Positions 11,501 to 21,656 of a DNA stretch of 64,000 bases are shown one piece after another. The notes under the pieces are model-generated. The model was not told the origin of the DNA, did no database searches, and worked only from the letters and a program-made list of their open reading frames with translations. The position numbers and the translations under genes are program-made. Source of the DNA: Zygnema cylindricum (Eukaryota; Streptophyta; Zygnematophyceae; Zygnematales; Zygnemataceae). Location: positions 1-64,000 of the forward strand of contig JBBHKE010002081.1 in NCBI GenBank assembly GCA_037447655.1. The letters are read 5' to 3'. Numbering within the stretch: the first letter of the stretch is position 1; every line of letters starts with the position of its first letter.

Positions 11501-13426
11501 TGCACTGCACTGAACTGTCTTCACCTGGATTTTGTGTTTCATTGTCAGAGAAAATTCCTCCGAAGGTTACCCATTTGGAAAACTCTTTCGACGAACCGAG
11601 ATTTGAGTGACTTCGAGTCCAACAAGCCTCTGGGTCGGTACACCAACCTCCTCCCTGGGCCGCAAACAACCCTAAAACTTAGGTCAACAGTCGACTCTAA
11701 GTCAACAGTCAAATCTAAGTCAACGATCGACTGGACTTTGAGTCAACAGCCGGCTTATGTTGCTGCAACGAACAAGGGACCTACGTTAAGCAGGCCATCA
11801 ACTTATGTTACGTTGTTAACAAAAATCAGATTAAAAACATTGATTAGACAAAGAACATCTTCAAAAATCAAAAAGTGTTGCTGACATCCATACATTTAGC
11901 GACATTAACTTAAAGTGATGTAACATCCATCAAAGTAGTAACAACTACTTAAGAGGTTTTTGGCAATACTAATGCCGAAAAGCCACTTAAAATGAAACAC
12001 AATTAAAAAAGGGTTTCCTTCTTCAATCTCCTCATAGGTGGACATGATAGTGTAAGAATAAGCAAGAGGCACAAACAAAAACGGACCAACATTTCCGCTA
12101 CAAACGATGCAAAGAACAAAAAGAAAATTAAAACACAATTGAATACCTCAAAGAAAATGTGCCAAGATTTCTCGCCCTTTCCAAATCCTCGTCGAAAATA
12201 GTATCCGGGTGGAGTTCCATCCAAACACACTAAAAGACAAAACATACCAAAAGACAAACTCAACGAAAAAAAAAGTTTCCCCATATCAACAAATAGAGTT
12301 GACTAACATTGAAATACCTAGTTCAACATCCGACATAATGGTGGCAATAAGGAAAAATAACTCTTATTCTTATTAACTCTTGCATTCTTTTGAACCATGA
12401 AAACAAGAGTTTGTAAATAGGAAAAAAAACATGTTTTCCTAGAGGAAGATAGGGGGGGAGAGAGAGGGAGGGTAGAAAGGAATGGGGAAAGGGGGAGAGG
12501 AGGAGAGGGGGAGAGAGGTGAGGTGGGAGAGAGGCAGAGGTAAAGAAGGGAAAGAGGGAGGAAGGTAGAGAGACGGAGAGAGAGGGAGAGAGGGAGTGCG
12601 AGGGAGAGAGAGGGTGGGAGAGAGAGGGTGGGAGAGAGAGGGAGGGAGGGAGGGAGAGGGGAAGAGGGAGAAAGAGAGAGAGGGAGAAGGGGAGGGAAGG
12701 AAGAACTGAGGGGGAGAGGGAGAGAGGGCGAGGAGGCGAGAGGGAGAGGGGTACAGGGGGAGTGGGGGAGAAGGAGAGCGAGGGAGAGGGGGACACGGTG
12801 AGAGGGAGAGAGAAAGAGAGGACAGGAGGAGAAAGGGAGAGAGGGAGATCGGGAGAGAGGAAAAGAAGGGGAGAGGGGAGAAGGAGAGAGAAAGAGAGCG
12901 AGAGAGGGAAAACGGGAGAGCGAGAGAGGGAAAACGGGAGAGCGAGAGAGGGAGAGAGGGAAAGAGGGAGGACGGAGGGAGAGAGGGAGAGCAGGAGAGA
13001 GGAAGAGCGGGAGAGGGAGCGATGAAGATAGGGAAAGAGGGAGAGAAGGAGAGAGGGAGAGAGGGAAAGAAGTAGAGAGGGAGGGAGGGAGAGAGGGAGG
13101 CAGGGAGAGAGGAAAATCTATGGCCACTGCATATCTCCATCCTCTCTCTAAAGAAAACCTTTGCTTCCTGTTTTTGAATGAATATGAACATCTTCACCTG
13201 CTCCTTCCTGGGGAAGAGAGAGAGAGAGAGAGGGATGGAGAGAGAGAGAGATAGCACCTGCTCCTTCCTCTACCGCAGAATGCAGCAGCTGCAGATCCAT
13301 CCTCCCGCTGCGGCTTTCCTCCTCTCCGCAGGTCGCCATGGGCAACATGAGCGCCATGGCGGCCGCTCCCAGCCATACGATAGCCGCATGCATCATGACG
13401 GTGGCAGGCGAAACCCTAATCGCCAT
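4752..13426 (-). CDS. Pectin acetylesterase/Notum-like esterase (CE13), split gene, damaged
   Basis: Secreted alpha/beta-hydrolase expected to deacetylate cell-wall pectin. Exons read on the minus strand: 13258-13426 (start; hydrophobic signal peptide of ~25 residues, then LLHSAVEEGA), 12147-12229 (CLDGTPPGYYFRRG, SWHIFFE), 11525-11654 (GGGWC, LGSSKEF), 10891-10975 (DGASFSG), 8800-8889 (YFRGFRILHAIVNDFL), 7744-7868 (GGCSAGGL, the nucleophile serine, then SDAGLF), about 5545-5632 (IPECLSS), 4752-4829 (CFFAQYMLPYVRTPF, NSNYD with the catalytic Asp). Phases agree at every junction I could check. Lesion: in exon 4 one base is missing just before DGASF, which shifts the frame. The C-terminal exon with the catalytic His was not found, and exon 7 lacks the usual segment after SDAGLF. 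So it is a pseudogene, or the assembly has an error. Introns hold repeats and GA/CT tracts. Confidence 0.85.
4850..5545. repeat. Purine-rich tract in esterase intron
   Basis: Plus-strand GAAA-rich sequence passes into nearly pure GAGAG at 5345-5538. On the gene's strand this is a pyrimidine tract that begins immediately after the exon-7 donor (GTGAGG at 5539-5544). Long open frames here are compositional. Confidence 0.8.
5636..5770. repeat. CT-rich tract
   Basis: CTCCCT/CTTCTC repeats on the plus strand, directly upstream (in gene sense) of exon 7 of the esterase gene. In sense orientation this is GA-rich, so that exon lacks a normal polypyrimidine acceptor and its 5' boundary stays uncertain. 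Confidence 0.75.
5950..6075. repeat. TATATTG simple repeat
   Basis: Imperfect repeats of TGTATAT/TGTATATT over ~120 bp in the esterase intron. Confidence 0.8.
7100..7414 (+). CDS. Small unidentified ORF (104 codons)
   Basis: Starts MGEGEAQDTNLYG; Glu/Gln/Pro-rich, then LTREHLPSLAEAA and a hydrophobic end. The composition is protein-like up to about residue 90, unlike the surrounding T-rich sequence. It lies opposite the esterase intron. It could be the start of a retroelement gag, but no family is recognised. Confidence 0.25.
   Translation: MGEGEAQDTNLYGARPEERENQEAVAQEEESQVPKESVPFSSAVNIEPFLQGMMRERVRVETPPKQPEQQTSSPSPLSLTREHLPSLAEAARAFHFLIFSFFLF
8316..8615. mobile_element. TA-family MITE, altered left flank
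   Basis: Left end CACCGTGAATCGATATTAG (preceded by TG rather than TA), right end CAATTCACGGTG followed by TA. A second left-end-like motif (GTGTATACATTAGCG) occurs near 8500, so this may be two overlapping copies. Part of the interior (about 8400-8560) resembles 48255-48380. Confidence 0.6.
9085..9620. repeat. Dispersed repeat, second copy
   Basis: Shares the head (AACCTTTAAATAGGCGG) and the CTTCCAACGTAGGCCGT / ACCGCCGGCAGAATGT units with 3230-3770, with only about two to three units here. Lies in esterase intron 4. Confidence 0.75.
9950..10340. repeat. Dispersed repeat, partial copy
   Basis: Carries the terminal part of the same dispersed repeat (ACCGATCGGGTAACTTTAAA, GCGCGGTTCGTC), plus a short run of GAACCGACAATATATGAA-like units at about 10200-10270. 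Confidence 0.65.
10440..10665. repeat. GA/GGAGAC microsatellite
   Basis: Purine tract of GAGGGA and GGAGACGGAGAC units. It is a CT tract on the esterase gene's strand. Confidence 0.85.
11105..11135. repeat. (CA)n microsatellite
   Basis: About 15 CA units in esterase intron 3. Confidence 0.9.
12430..13115. repeat. ~690-bp GA-rich microsatellite in esterase intron 1
   Basis: Almost pure purine on the plus strand (GAGAGGGAG variants). It occupies most of the intron between the signal-peptide exon and the CLDGTPP exon. On the transcript strand it is pyrimidine. Reading frames across it are Ser/Leu/Pro repeats without biological meaning. Confidence 0.9.
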
Positions 13427-13676
13427 TCCCGACTGACAAATTTAATCGCGAATCGTTACATTGAACTGAGACGCAAATTGAAGAACGACGCGAAATGAAA
13501 CCTCTCAAAACTAAAGTACTAAAAGTCTTGTACGGTAAAATAAATCGCACGAAAAGAGATATACTTTGTAGTTTGAACACTATTATAAAACGACCTCACG
13601 TAAAGGTATCAAACTAAGGGTAATTTCGCATGTGCTAAAGTTACATTTATTTCGTGTCGTTTTACTTCATAGCTTA

Positions 13677-14010
13677 GGGTGTGTCTCCATGTACTCATAA
13701 CTTAGAGAAATTTTTTTGTCTTTTAGCGCGGATCCGGCGGAACCGGGTTTCAAGTGTCCCTATGTGTAAGGCTGCGGCCCCATGTAGTTGTAACTTAGCG
13801 TACTTACTTTATATTTTAGCGCGGATCCGGCGGACCCGGATTTCAAGTGTCTCTATGTGTTCTCTCGAAATTGGAACTTAAGTTTGTAACGATTGTATAC
13901 GTCGACAACGCCCGTGACGGCTGTCAACGTGTACATTTTGTGATGACGCACAGGATTGTTAAAGATTGTTTGTGACGTCGCAAAAATTTTCGTGACATTT
14001 TGTAGACGCC
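13677..14010 (+). repeat. Harbinger left terminal region with ~93-bp duplication
   Basis: Two near-identical units (about 13677-13768 and 13772-13862) each carry TTAGCGCGGATCCGGCGG and CAAGTGTC(C/T)CTATGTGT. The following GATTGTATACGTCGACAA and CGTGACGGCTGTCAACGT also occur in reverse orientation at about 52960-53010. Confidence 0.75.
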
Positions 14011-14539
14011 ATACCTTTCCAGCATCAACCCTCTGTCCATGGATGCTGTCCATGGCTGAAGAAGTGACGTTTCCTCTGCCTTCCCTGTACGGCTGCCTCT
14101 TTGGAAGTTTCTTCGCGCTTTGAATCTTTATTTGACTCTTTTCGCCAAACATTTGCAAGTTGCAGAATGCGGTAAGATGCTAAGGAAGCAACTTCCCTTC
14201 TAATTCTACTCTGTCATCCACAAGGTTGTTGTTATTAAGCGGTTGTAGGCTCTCAAAACGACTATGCTAGAAGTGTTATTAGTCTCATGGGTCTTCGCTG
14301 GCATAAAAAAGCTCCCAGTTTGGAAGCACAGGAGAAGGTCAGATTCAGAATTCGCATGTTGGAGCTATCGTTCTGACAGTCATTTGAAAAAGAACATTAA
14401 ATATTTATGTCATATTTTGATTTTCTGCGGTGTTTCTGATGAATTCCACTAACTTAACGTTGTTCCTAATGAGATATTATCTTGACATTTTTTTTTTTTT
14501 TTTTTTTTTTGAGGGTGTCCTTGAGCACTGAAACGTGAA

Positions 14540-15260
14540 TGAATACTAATCCACATACAGAAGTGGACACCGGACATATTCAATCGAACACAACAAAGTA
14601 TTGGATTGAAAATAGAAAGGATCATATCGAACGGCTTACTTATGATGAAACTGAACTAGATACTAAACTGAGCACTGAATCAAATACTAAACTAGGTATT
14701 GAACTGAAAGCTAAACTAATAAACTGAAAATATTTAACGGAAAACCTAACCAATTATTAGGGTGGATATTGAACTGAAAACTATATTACATACTCAATTG
14801 GAAATATACTGAAAAATTTGATGTACTAAAGACTGAACTAAGGACTGAATCAAATACTAAACTTGGTATTGAACTGAAAGCTGAACTCGTATACTGAACA
14901 AAATATTTAACAGAAAACCTAACCAAATATTACACTGGATGCTGAACTGAATACTATATTACATACTCAATTGGAAATATAGTGAGATGAAGACTGAAGT
15001 GGTACCTGAAATAAATATTTAACAAAATACAGAACAGAAATAAATGCAAAACAGAATAATGAACTGAATTTTGCACTAAATACTGAACTCAATAATATAC
15101 AAGATACTCTACTGGAACAAATACTGAATATCTGAAATTAATACTTTAACTTGATACCAAGTGAATACTATCTGGAAACTTAACAAGATACTGAACTGAG
15201 TATTGAAGCGATATTCTAGTTGGATATTGAGCTGAAAACTGAAGTGGTAACTCAACTAAT
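14540..15260. repeat. Degenerate ACTGAA-type tandem array
   Basis: Irregular 12-20 bp units with core ATACTGAACT / TATTGAACTGAAA. One ~180-bp block is duplicated (about 14660-14800 and 14840-14990). Non-coding; inside the Harbinger element. Confidence 0.7.
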
Positions 15261-15669
15261 TATTTAATAGAACACCAAACTGAATTAAATTCTTTGCGAA
15301 GCATCGTTCTGAATTTTGCACTTTCTGTGTGGAGCAAATCATAACATTCAAATCATAACATTTTGAGTGGATGTTTGTGAGGAGCAATTCGGATGTCACA
15401 ATATTTAGTTTCGATGTGAAAGAGGGCCAAATTACATTGTCAAACAATACACACAGTATTTAGTGTACAAGTAATATAAGGCAAAACCCATTGTAGGACA
15501 AGGACACAATATTTAATGCGGATGTTTACAAAGGGCAAATAACATTGTTTTACAGATGCAAAGTATTTGGATTGGATGTATGGGTGGGGCAAATAATAGC
15601 CTAATAATAGTAATTACTATGAGATAATTTAGACTTCAGATGAGCTTCAAACAACAGTAAATGTCTGTT

Positions 15670-15800
15670 ATGTTTATTTTTTCGACTTATGCAAAATCAT
15701 TTTTTAGGAACTATCTCTAAAGTCTAAGATTATTTTTTTCGACTTATGCAAAGTCATTTTTTAGGATGTGACTTATGCAAAGTCATTTTTTAGGATTTGA
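15670..15800. repeat. Triplicated GACTTATGCAAAGTCA unit
   Basis: Three copies of GACTTATGCAAARTCATTTT followed by TTAGGA, directly upstream of the transposase remnant. Confidence 0.8.
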
Positions 15801-15861
15801 CATTGAAAGTTGTGATTGATTTTGCAAGATCACACAAGAAAAAAAAGCCCGTTGTGCGGCT

Positions 15862-17280
15862 ATGATGATACAAGTGGTTACCTCCGCGTTAACCTTACAA
15901 CTATTAACGACAATACTACTACCATCATTTTTACTAAACCAACATGGTCGGCTAAGAATACGGGACGTCATTGGACCTGTGGTATCAGAAATCGTACGAG
16001 GGTTACTGCACCAACTATCCATTCTACAAACTAACGAAAATGGTCAATATTACATTGTACCAAGGATTTTAATTGGGTTGATGAAGTATTACCTCAGTAG
16101 ACAACAAAACGATTTCGATAACTATTTCGGCTTAAAAGAGATAGCGTTCAATTTTTGGTGAGAGAACTAGAAAATGACCTCACCACTAGACCCCCTCGGA
16201 CTTAAAAACATTACAAATAGAAAACTAGCTGCAGAATAACAAATATTAATTGCATAATGAGATTAAGGCACCAAAGAGGGGTTATACGTAATGTAGAGCA
16301 GTTCGGAATAGGGCGTTCGACTGTGGGTAAGGTGTTTAGGAGAGTTATGGCGGCCATTACAAAAAGGCTAGGGCATTGGATTAGATGGCCCACGGAGGAG
16401 GAACTTCAAGAAACCAAAGATTTTTTTGAACAAAAAAAAGGGTTACCAAATTGCGTTGGTGCAATAGATTGTACCCATATCGAGATTACCCTTGGTATGG
16501 GATCTCAGCCATAGATTATTTTGACGCCAAAAAGAAGTATTCTATAGCAGTCCAAGCTGTTGTCGACCACAAGATGAGAATCATTGACCTTAACTTGGGG
16601 GCACCGGGTTCCATGCATGATTCGAGAATATTTAGAAAATTGGGGATGGACTTCGAGAGAAGTACGAAAGCAAGTGAAAAAGCGTTTCAATGGGGAAATT
16701 GTACACTTCTTCTTTATCTCGTCGTCACCTTAACCTCGTCGTCCCTTACCCCGGCTTAAAACTCACTGCGTCCCAAAAAAAGTTCAATTTTCAACACGCT
16801 GGAAAAATGATGGTGGTTGAAAGGGTGTTTGGAAAACTAAAGGCACAACGGAGACATCTTTTGAAGGTGTACCACCCGCGGAAAGATGCATTGGTGTCGT
16901 TTATTCTTGCCGCGTGCATACTGCATAACATTTCCATTGCGAGGGGCGAGCTGGATTTTGATTGGGAGTCGAAGTTTTGCGAAAAGCTATCTCGTAGGTC
17001 TCGAGTTGAAAAACGACGAACACGGAACAGTGGGGAAGTGGAAAGACGATCGAGAATTTGTCGCTCTGCTCAAATACGCGGTGCTGCGATAAGGGATGTG
17101 TTATGTAATTACATCTCGCAAGAAAGCAATAATGATCAAAATAAAAATGGAGGTTACGTTACGGACACGGAAGATGAAAGGGAAAGAGATATGGTGATTA
17201 CAGAAAGCGCTGAAAATGAAGGAGCCGACGATGGTGGTAGTAATAGAACTGAAAGTGATGGAATGGAAGTCGAAGACTAA
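15862..17280 (+). pseudogene. PIF/Harbinger DDE transposase, broken
   Basis: The N-terminal part (15862-16160) contains NYFGLKEIAF and ends in a stop. Stops in two frames follow at 16160-16257. Then come RLRHQRG, the helix-turn-helix-like GIGRSTVGKVFRRVMAA, the first catalytic motif VGAIDCTHIEI (about 16458-16490), a frame change near 16490, YFDAKKKYSIAVQAVVD and LGAPGSMHDSRIF (second Asp), and a second frame change near 16690-16750 where the GDxGYP segment is degraded. Finally the VVERVFGKLKAQRRHLLK region carries the catalytic Glu (about 16815), followed by an Arg-rich, acidic tail ending at 17280. The motif order identifies the family; several lesions make it non-functional. Confidence 0.9.
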
Positions 17281-17339
17281 TGAAGTTGATGTTGTTTGCT
17301 TCAAAATATTAGCATTTTTTTTCCCATGTTTTTTTTTCA

Positions 17340-17900
17340 ACAGTTGTATTTTAGTTTGTGAATATTTTATAAAGAGCGCATTATCGGAGTTTGAAATGTT
17401 AATTTGCTCTTTGGGTCACTATCTTTTATGTTTTTTTTTTTTTTTTTTATAATTTCAATAGTTGTGTTTCAGATCGTGAATATTTCATAAAGAGGGCACT
17501 ATCAAAGTTTGATACGGGAATTTACTTTTTGGGTCACTATCTTCGATGTTTTTTTTTTTTTTATTTCAATAGTTGTATTTCAGATGTGAATATTTCATAA
17601 AGTGGGCACTATCGGAGTTTGATATGGGAATTTGCGGAATTTACTTTTTGGGTCACTATCTTCGATGTTTTTTTTTTTTTTATTTCAATAGTTGTATTTC
17701 AGATGTGAATATTTCATAAAGTGGGCACTATCGGAGTTTGATATGGGAATTTGCTTTTTGGGTCTCTATCTTCGATGTTTTTTTTCTAGGGTTTTTTCCA
17801 CAGTTGCATTTCAATTTGTGAATATTTCACAAAGAGGGCACTATATTGAAGTTTGAAATGGGAATTTACTTTTTTAGTCACTATCTTCGAGGTTTTCAAA
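17340..17900. repeat. ~115-bp tandem array, five copies
   Basis: Units begin AGTTGTATTTCAGATGTGAA and contain GGGCACTATCGGAGTTTGA and GGGTCACTATCTTCGATG followed by a T-run. Starts near 17341, 17460, 17569, 17691 and 17802. Lies between the convergent transposase and Myb-like genes. Confidence 0.85.
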
Positions 17901-18351
17901 TGTAACGGAATGTGTAATTCTATGTATGTAGTCATGAATCTCACATTTTTTCCCGATCTGGTTTATTATGTTGTATATATTTTCAATTAATGTTTTTTGG
18001 TGGTTTTTTACCTTATTCTCTGTAATGATTATTGAATAAGTGTAAAACTCTAACACATGCACGTTTTACTAATCTTCAATATAAAACAAATGTTGATTAG
18101 AAATCAAATTTCAATACCTCTTGAAATATTGTTGATCAAATATCTCCTTGTGTACCTTCTGAAAAAATGATGCTACAAAGTGTATAGATTACAATCATAA
18201 CACAACGAAACCTCGACAAACTGAAAGTGAAATTAGTTAAACAACTTCAAATAATGGAATATTGGCATAACTATGGAACACCAAACATCTGAAAATAAGA
18301 CGAAACATTTAATGGAAAAAATACACATGGAACATCAAAAAATTGCCGACG

Positions 18352-19614
18352 TCACTTTAGAGAAACCTTTCCAAGAGCGTTCACAACGGCTCCAATTAGT
18401 TCTTTTTGTTGATCAAATTGTTTATCCACCTGTTTATCCAACAGTTTGGTTTGCTGTTCACATTGGTCCTTGTTGAATTTTTCAAGGGTTTTGTCCAGCT
18501 TTTCGACGATCTCAAGAGCTACATTAGAATGGTCCTCTTGGTAAACTTGTCCTACACCCCTTTTGCGTTTTCTTCCGGTTGAAAACTTGTCTCCGTCGGA
18601 ATGGGACCCAACTCCTACTCCATTCTGGTCACTTTCTTTTTTCTCTCCCACTTCCTCTCCATTTTCAAATGTACCCTCTTTAAAAGGCTTCTCCCCCATT
18701 GTTGTTTTATTGTTTTTACCTCCTTGACTTGTCGAATCTCCCTCCAAAATTATGGTGTCCTCTTCTTCTTCAAAATCCGATTCCACTATTCGCGCCTCAT
18801 CCCCAGTGTCCCAAGACACTTTTGGGCTTACATCACTCTTTTTATTCATCCAACTGTCCATTTCATCGAACAATAAATGCGCAAAAGAAACTACCAAACC
18901 ATTGTTAGATCTTTCTTTCTTACTCATTAAAAAGTAGGCTTGGACTCCACTTTTTTTTCCGTGGTCTTTTAACTTTTTGTAGTCGTTGGAGAGATTATTC
19001 CACTTTTTTTCGCACTCACACCAATCACGCTCCACTTCACCCTCTTTGAGCACCCTCGAGATGCTTTCCCACTTTTCTACTCTTGACCCGAAATTGGCCT
19101 TTGCACTTCTTTCTGGGGTATGTAAAAATTCTTGTCTTTTTGCTTCGTTGAGAAGCCCCATTTCATAAGGGTTCCAATTTCCGGTCCTATTCCTTGGGCT
19201 CATATTTTCTTTCTCCGAGGATTTTCCTTTGTTTAAACTTTTGTTTCTTGATGTTTTCTTGGGTTTAGACGGACTCATGGCATTTTGATGAAATGAACTC
19301 TGCGTTTGGGGAGGAGAAAAGTTTGATGAACATGCAACTGTAGGTTGATAAGGCAAAAGGTGGAATGGAGTTCTAACTGTGTTAAGAAAAGGATCTAGGT
19401 TTAAGAAAACCTGAGATGTTGTGGGGAGAGTAGGTAAAGTGACTGGAAGAGAGATCGTAGGTTGTGAATTTGGGGTTTGTAATGACAATGTCGGGGAATG
19501 TGTAAAATTGGTGTTACCCAAGAGAGAAACAATAAGAAGTGGATTGTTTACGTGAGAAACCGTACGAAGTGTTCCAGGTGTTTTAATGGTCCGTTGATCC
19601 GTTGTATTTGGCAA
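18352..19614 (-). CDS. Harbinger-associated Myb/trihelix-like DNA-binding protein (420 aa)
   Basis: The second protein of PIF/Harbinger elements, expected to bind the element ends and help bring the transposase to the nucleus. It is a single open frame with no lesion. Residues 1-112 are Thr/Pro/Ser-rich and may precede the true start (alternative Met at 113). The trihelix/Myb-SANT-like domain spans about 140-225 with Trp147, Trp182, Trp198 and Trp205 (motifs NWNPYEMGLL, VEKWESISRVLK, CEKKWNNLSNDYKKLK). There is an acidic stretch at 277-291, a nuclear-localisation-like GRKRKRG at 347-353 and a Gln/Lys-rich probable coiled coil at 365-408. It converges with the broken transposase, and a 151-bp tandem array begins just upstream of its start. 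Intactness next to a dead transposase suggests later constraint or recent decay. Confidence 0.8.
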   Translation of the reverse strand: MPNTTDQRTIKTPGTLRTVSHVNNPLLIVSLLGNTNFTHSPTLSLQTPNSQPTISLPVTLPTLPTTSQVFLNLDPFLNTVRTPFHLLPYQPTVACSSNFSPPQTQSSFHQNAMSPSKPKKTSRNKSLNKGKSSEKENMSPRNRTGNWNPYEMGLLNEAKRQEFLHTPERSAKANFGSRVEKWESISRVLKEGEVERDWCECEKKWNNLSNDYKKLKDHGKKSGVQAYFLMSKKERSNNGLVVSFAHLLFDEMDSWMNKKSDVSPKVSWDTGDEARIVESDFEEEEDTIILEGDSTSQGGKNNKTTMGEKPFKEGTFENGEEVGEKKESDQNGVGVGSHSDGDKFSTGRKRKRGVGQVYQEDHSNVALEIVEKLDKTLEKFNKDQCEQQTKLLDKQVDKQFDQQKELIGAVVNALGKVSLK

Positions 19615-19637
19615 CGCGTTTTAAGCCGTATTTTTTG

Positions 19638-21115
19638 CCCCACAAACAAGCTTTCTTCAAATTCACCATTATTAATGTGGTTAGTGCCACAAATCGAAAA
19701 CTGTACCAAAACAGAAAAACGTATATTTTCTTTTAGAATGTTTGATTTGTATTTACTGTGATGCCGGATGACGTAAAAAAAGAACACTCCCACAAACAAG
19801 CTTCCGTCAAATTCACCATAAATTGTGTGGTTAATGCCACAAATTACAAAACTTTACTAAAACTGAAAAATGTTTTCTTTCTTTTAGAATATTTGATTTG
19901 TATTTACTGTGATGTCCGATGACGTAAAAAAGAAGCACTCCCACAAACAAGCTTTCGTCAAATTCACCATAAATAGTGTGGTTAGTGCCACAAATTAGAA
20001 AACTGTACCAAAAGAGAAAAATGTTTTCTTCCTTTTAGAATGTTTGATTTTTATTTACTGTGATGTCGGATGACGTAAAAAAAAAGCACTCCCACAAACA
20101 AGCTTACGTCAAATTCACCACAAATAGTGTGGTTTATGCCACAAATTAGAAAACCGTACCAAAACAGAATAATGTTTTCTTTCTTTTAGAATGTTTGATT
20201 TGTATCTACTGTGATGTCGGATGACGTAAAAACAAAGCACTCCCACAAACAAGCTTCCGTCATTTACCATAAATAGTTCGGTTAGTGCCACAAATTAGAA
20301 AACTGTACCAAAACAGAAAAATGTTTTCTTTCTTTTAGTATGTTTGATTTGTATTTACTGTGATGCCAGATGACGTAAAAAAAAAGCACTCCCACACACA
20401 AGCTTACGTCAAATTCACCACAAATAGTGTGGTTAATGTGTGAAATTTCAAAACTGTACTAAAACTGAAAAATGTTTTGTTTCTTTTAGAATGTTTGATT
20501 TGTATTAACTGTGATGCCGGTTGAAGTAAAAAAAAAGCACTCCCACAAACAAGCTTCCGTCATATTCACCATAAATAGTGTGGTTAGTGCCACAAATTTC
20601 AAAACTGTACCAAAACAGAAAAATGTTTTCTTTCTTTTAGAATGTTTGATTTTTATTTACTGTGATGTCGGATGACGTAAAAAAAAAGCACTCCCACAAA
20701 CAAGCTTCCGTCATATTCACCATAAATAGTGTGGTTAATGCTTGAAATTTCAAAATTGTACTAAAACTGAAAAATGTTTTCTTTCTTTTAGAATGTTTGA
20801 TTTGTATTTACTGTGATGCCGGATGACGTAAAAAAAAAGCACTCCCACAAACAAGCTTCCGTCAAATTCACCATAAATAGTGTGGTTAATGCGTGAAATT
20901 TCAAAACTGTACTAAAACTGAAAAATGTTTTCTTTCTTTTAGAATGTTTGATTTGTATTTACTGTGATGCCGGATGACGTAAAAAAAAGCACTCCCACAA
21001 ACAAGCTTCCGTCAAATTCACCATAAATAGTGTGGTTAGTGCCACAAATTAGAAATTTGTACTAAAACAGATAAACGTTTTTTTTCTTTCAAAATGTTTG
21101 GTTTTTATACCTTCC
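19638..21115. repeat. 151-bp tandem array (~10 copies) upstream of the Myb-like ORF
   Basis: Period 151 bp (unit marks at 19741, 19892, 20043, 20194, 20343, 20494). Most units contain CTGTGATGYCGGATGACGTA, CACTCCCACAAACAAGCTT and CACCATAAATAGTGTGGTTA. Two subtypes differ at GCCACAAATTAG versus GCGTGAAATTTC. Most units carry TGACGTAA, a bZIP/CRE-like site, and lie directly 5' of the minus-strand Myb-like gene. A second block lies at 26937-27630. Confidence 0.9.
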
Positions 21116-21489
21116 GTGGTGGTTGAAAAACGTCGCTCTGATTATTTTCTCTTGCTCCCTTCCGCTCCCCCTTAAATCCAACTTGTGGCAGAATGTAAAA
21201 TAATGTACTTTGAAGGTGTGAATGGTGCTCTAGGTGAAAGTGGAAGCGAGGACGACTAGCAGTGGTAGACTTTTCACCTTTTTGTCGAAGGCCACTGCAG
21301 CCTTCAAACCCCTGTAAAAAAAAAACCGTACAATGTACTAGCGGACAAAAACCAACAACCCTATACTTTATTTTTCGTCAAATATTTTTGAAAACTTGTC
21401 ACATGTGGGAGTATGTATTCCTATTGGTGTAAACGGTTTTAATTAGCGTAAAACATATTGCCGATGTTGTTTATGAAAATTTTGAAGAT

Positions 21490-21656
21490 GACGTGACAGT
21501 GTGTCGACAAAACGCAAGACGACAAATTATGTACACCTTAAGTTCGAGAATGACGCAAATTGTACTTTACAAATTTGTGATTTCTTTGTACGGTCGCAAC
21601 TTAGGCAGTACGGCGCTAAGTTATAAAGGAAAACGACAGAAAAAAACCCGAACTTA
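21490..21656. repeat. Harbinger right terminal region
   Basis: Matches in reverse complement the 52345-52530 end of the short Harbinger-type element: CAAGACGACAAATTATGTAC, AATGACGCAAATTGTAC, GGAAAACGACAGAAAAAAAC. The outermost ~20 bases are replaced by a second copy's left end. Confidence 0.75.

Larger units (their letters stand above)
13677..21656 (+). mobile_element. PIF/Harbinger-type DNA transposon (~8 kb), autonomous type
   Basis: The left end GGGTGTGTCTCCATGT starts after TTA (13674-13676). The right-terminal region (about 21490-21653) ends with ...AACGACAGAAAAAAACC and is cut at a TTA (21654-21656), where another copy of the same left end begins. Both ends match the two ends of the short element 52345-53122, which shows they are one family. 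Inside are a frameshifted DDE transposase, a Myb/trihelix-like ORF in convergent orientation, and tandem arrays at 14540-15260, 15670-15800, 17340-17900 and 19638-21115. A TTA target and the two-gene content are diagnostic of PIF/Harbinger. It sits 250 bp upstream of the esterase start codon. Confidence 0.8.

Noticed and set aside
12318-12345. Alternative esterase start MSDVEL just upstream of the CLDGTPP exon
   Set aside because: It fits phase, but the exon at 13258-13426 also fits phase and supplies a signal peptide and the family's conserved LLHSAV..GA before VCLDG.
12318-13257. Long Ser/Leu/Pro or Arg/Glu ORFs
   Set aside because: These are translations of the GA/CT microsatellite in esterase intron 1. 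Similar frames at 2048-2591, 4759-5643, 10356-10713, 36602-36865, 60739-60981 and 63231-63728 are rejected for the same reason.
19638-21115. CRISPR-like repeat array
   Set aside because: Units are 151 bp, tandem without unique spacers, and the context is a eukaryotic transposon.
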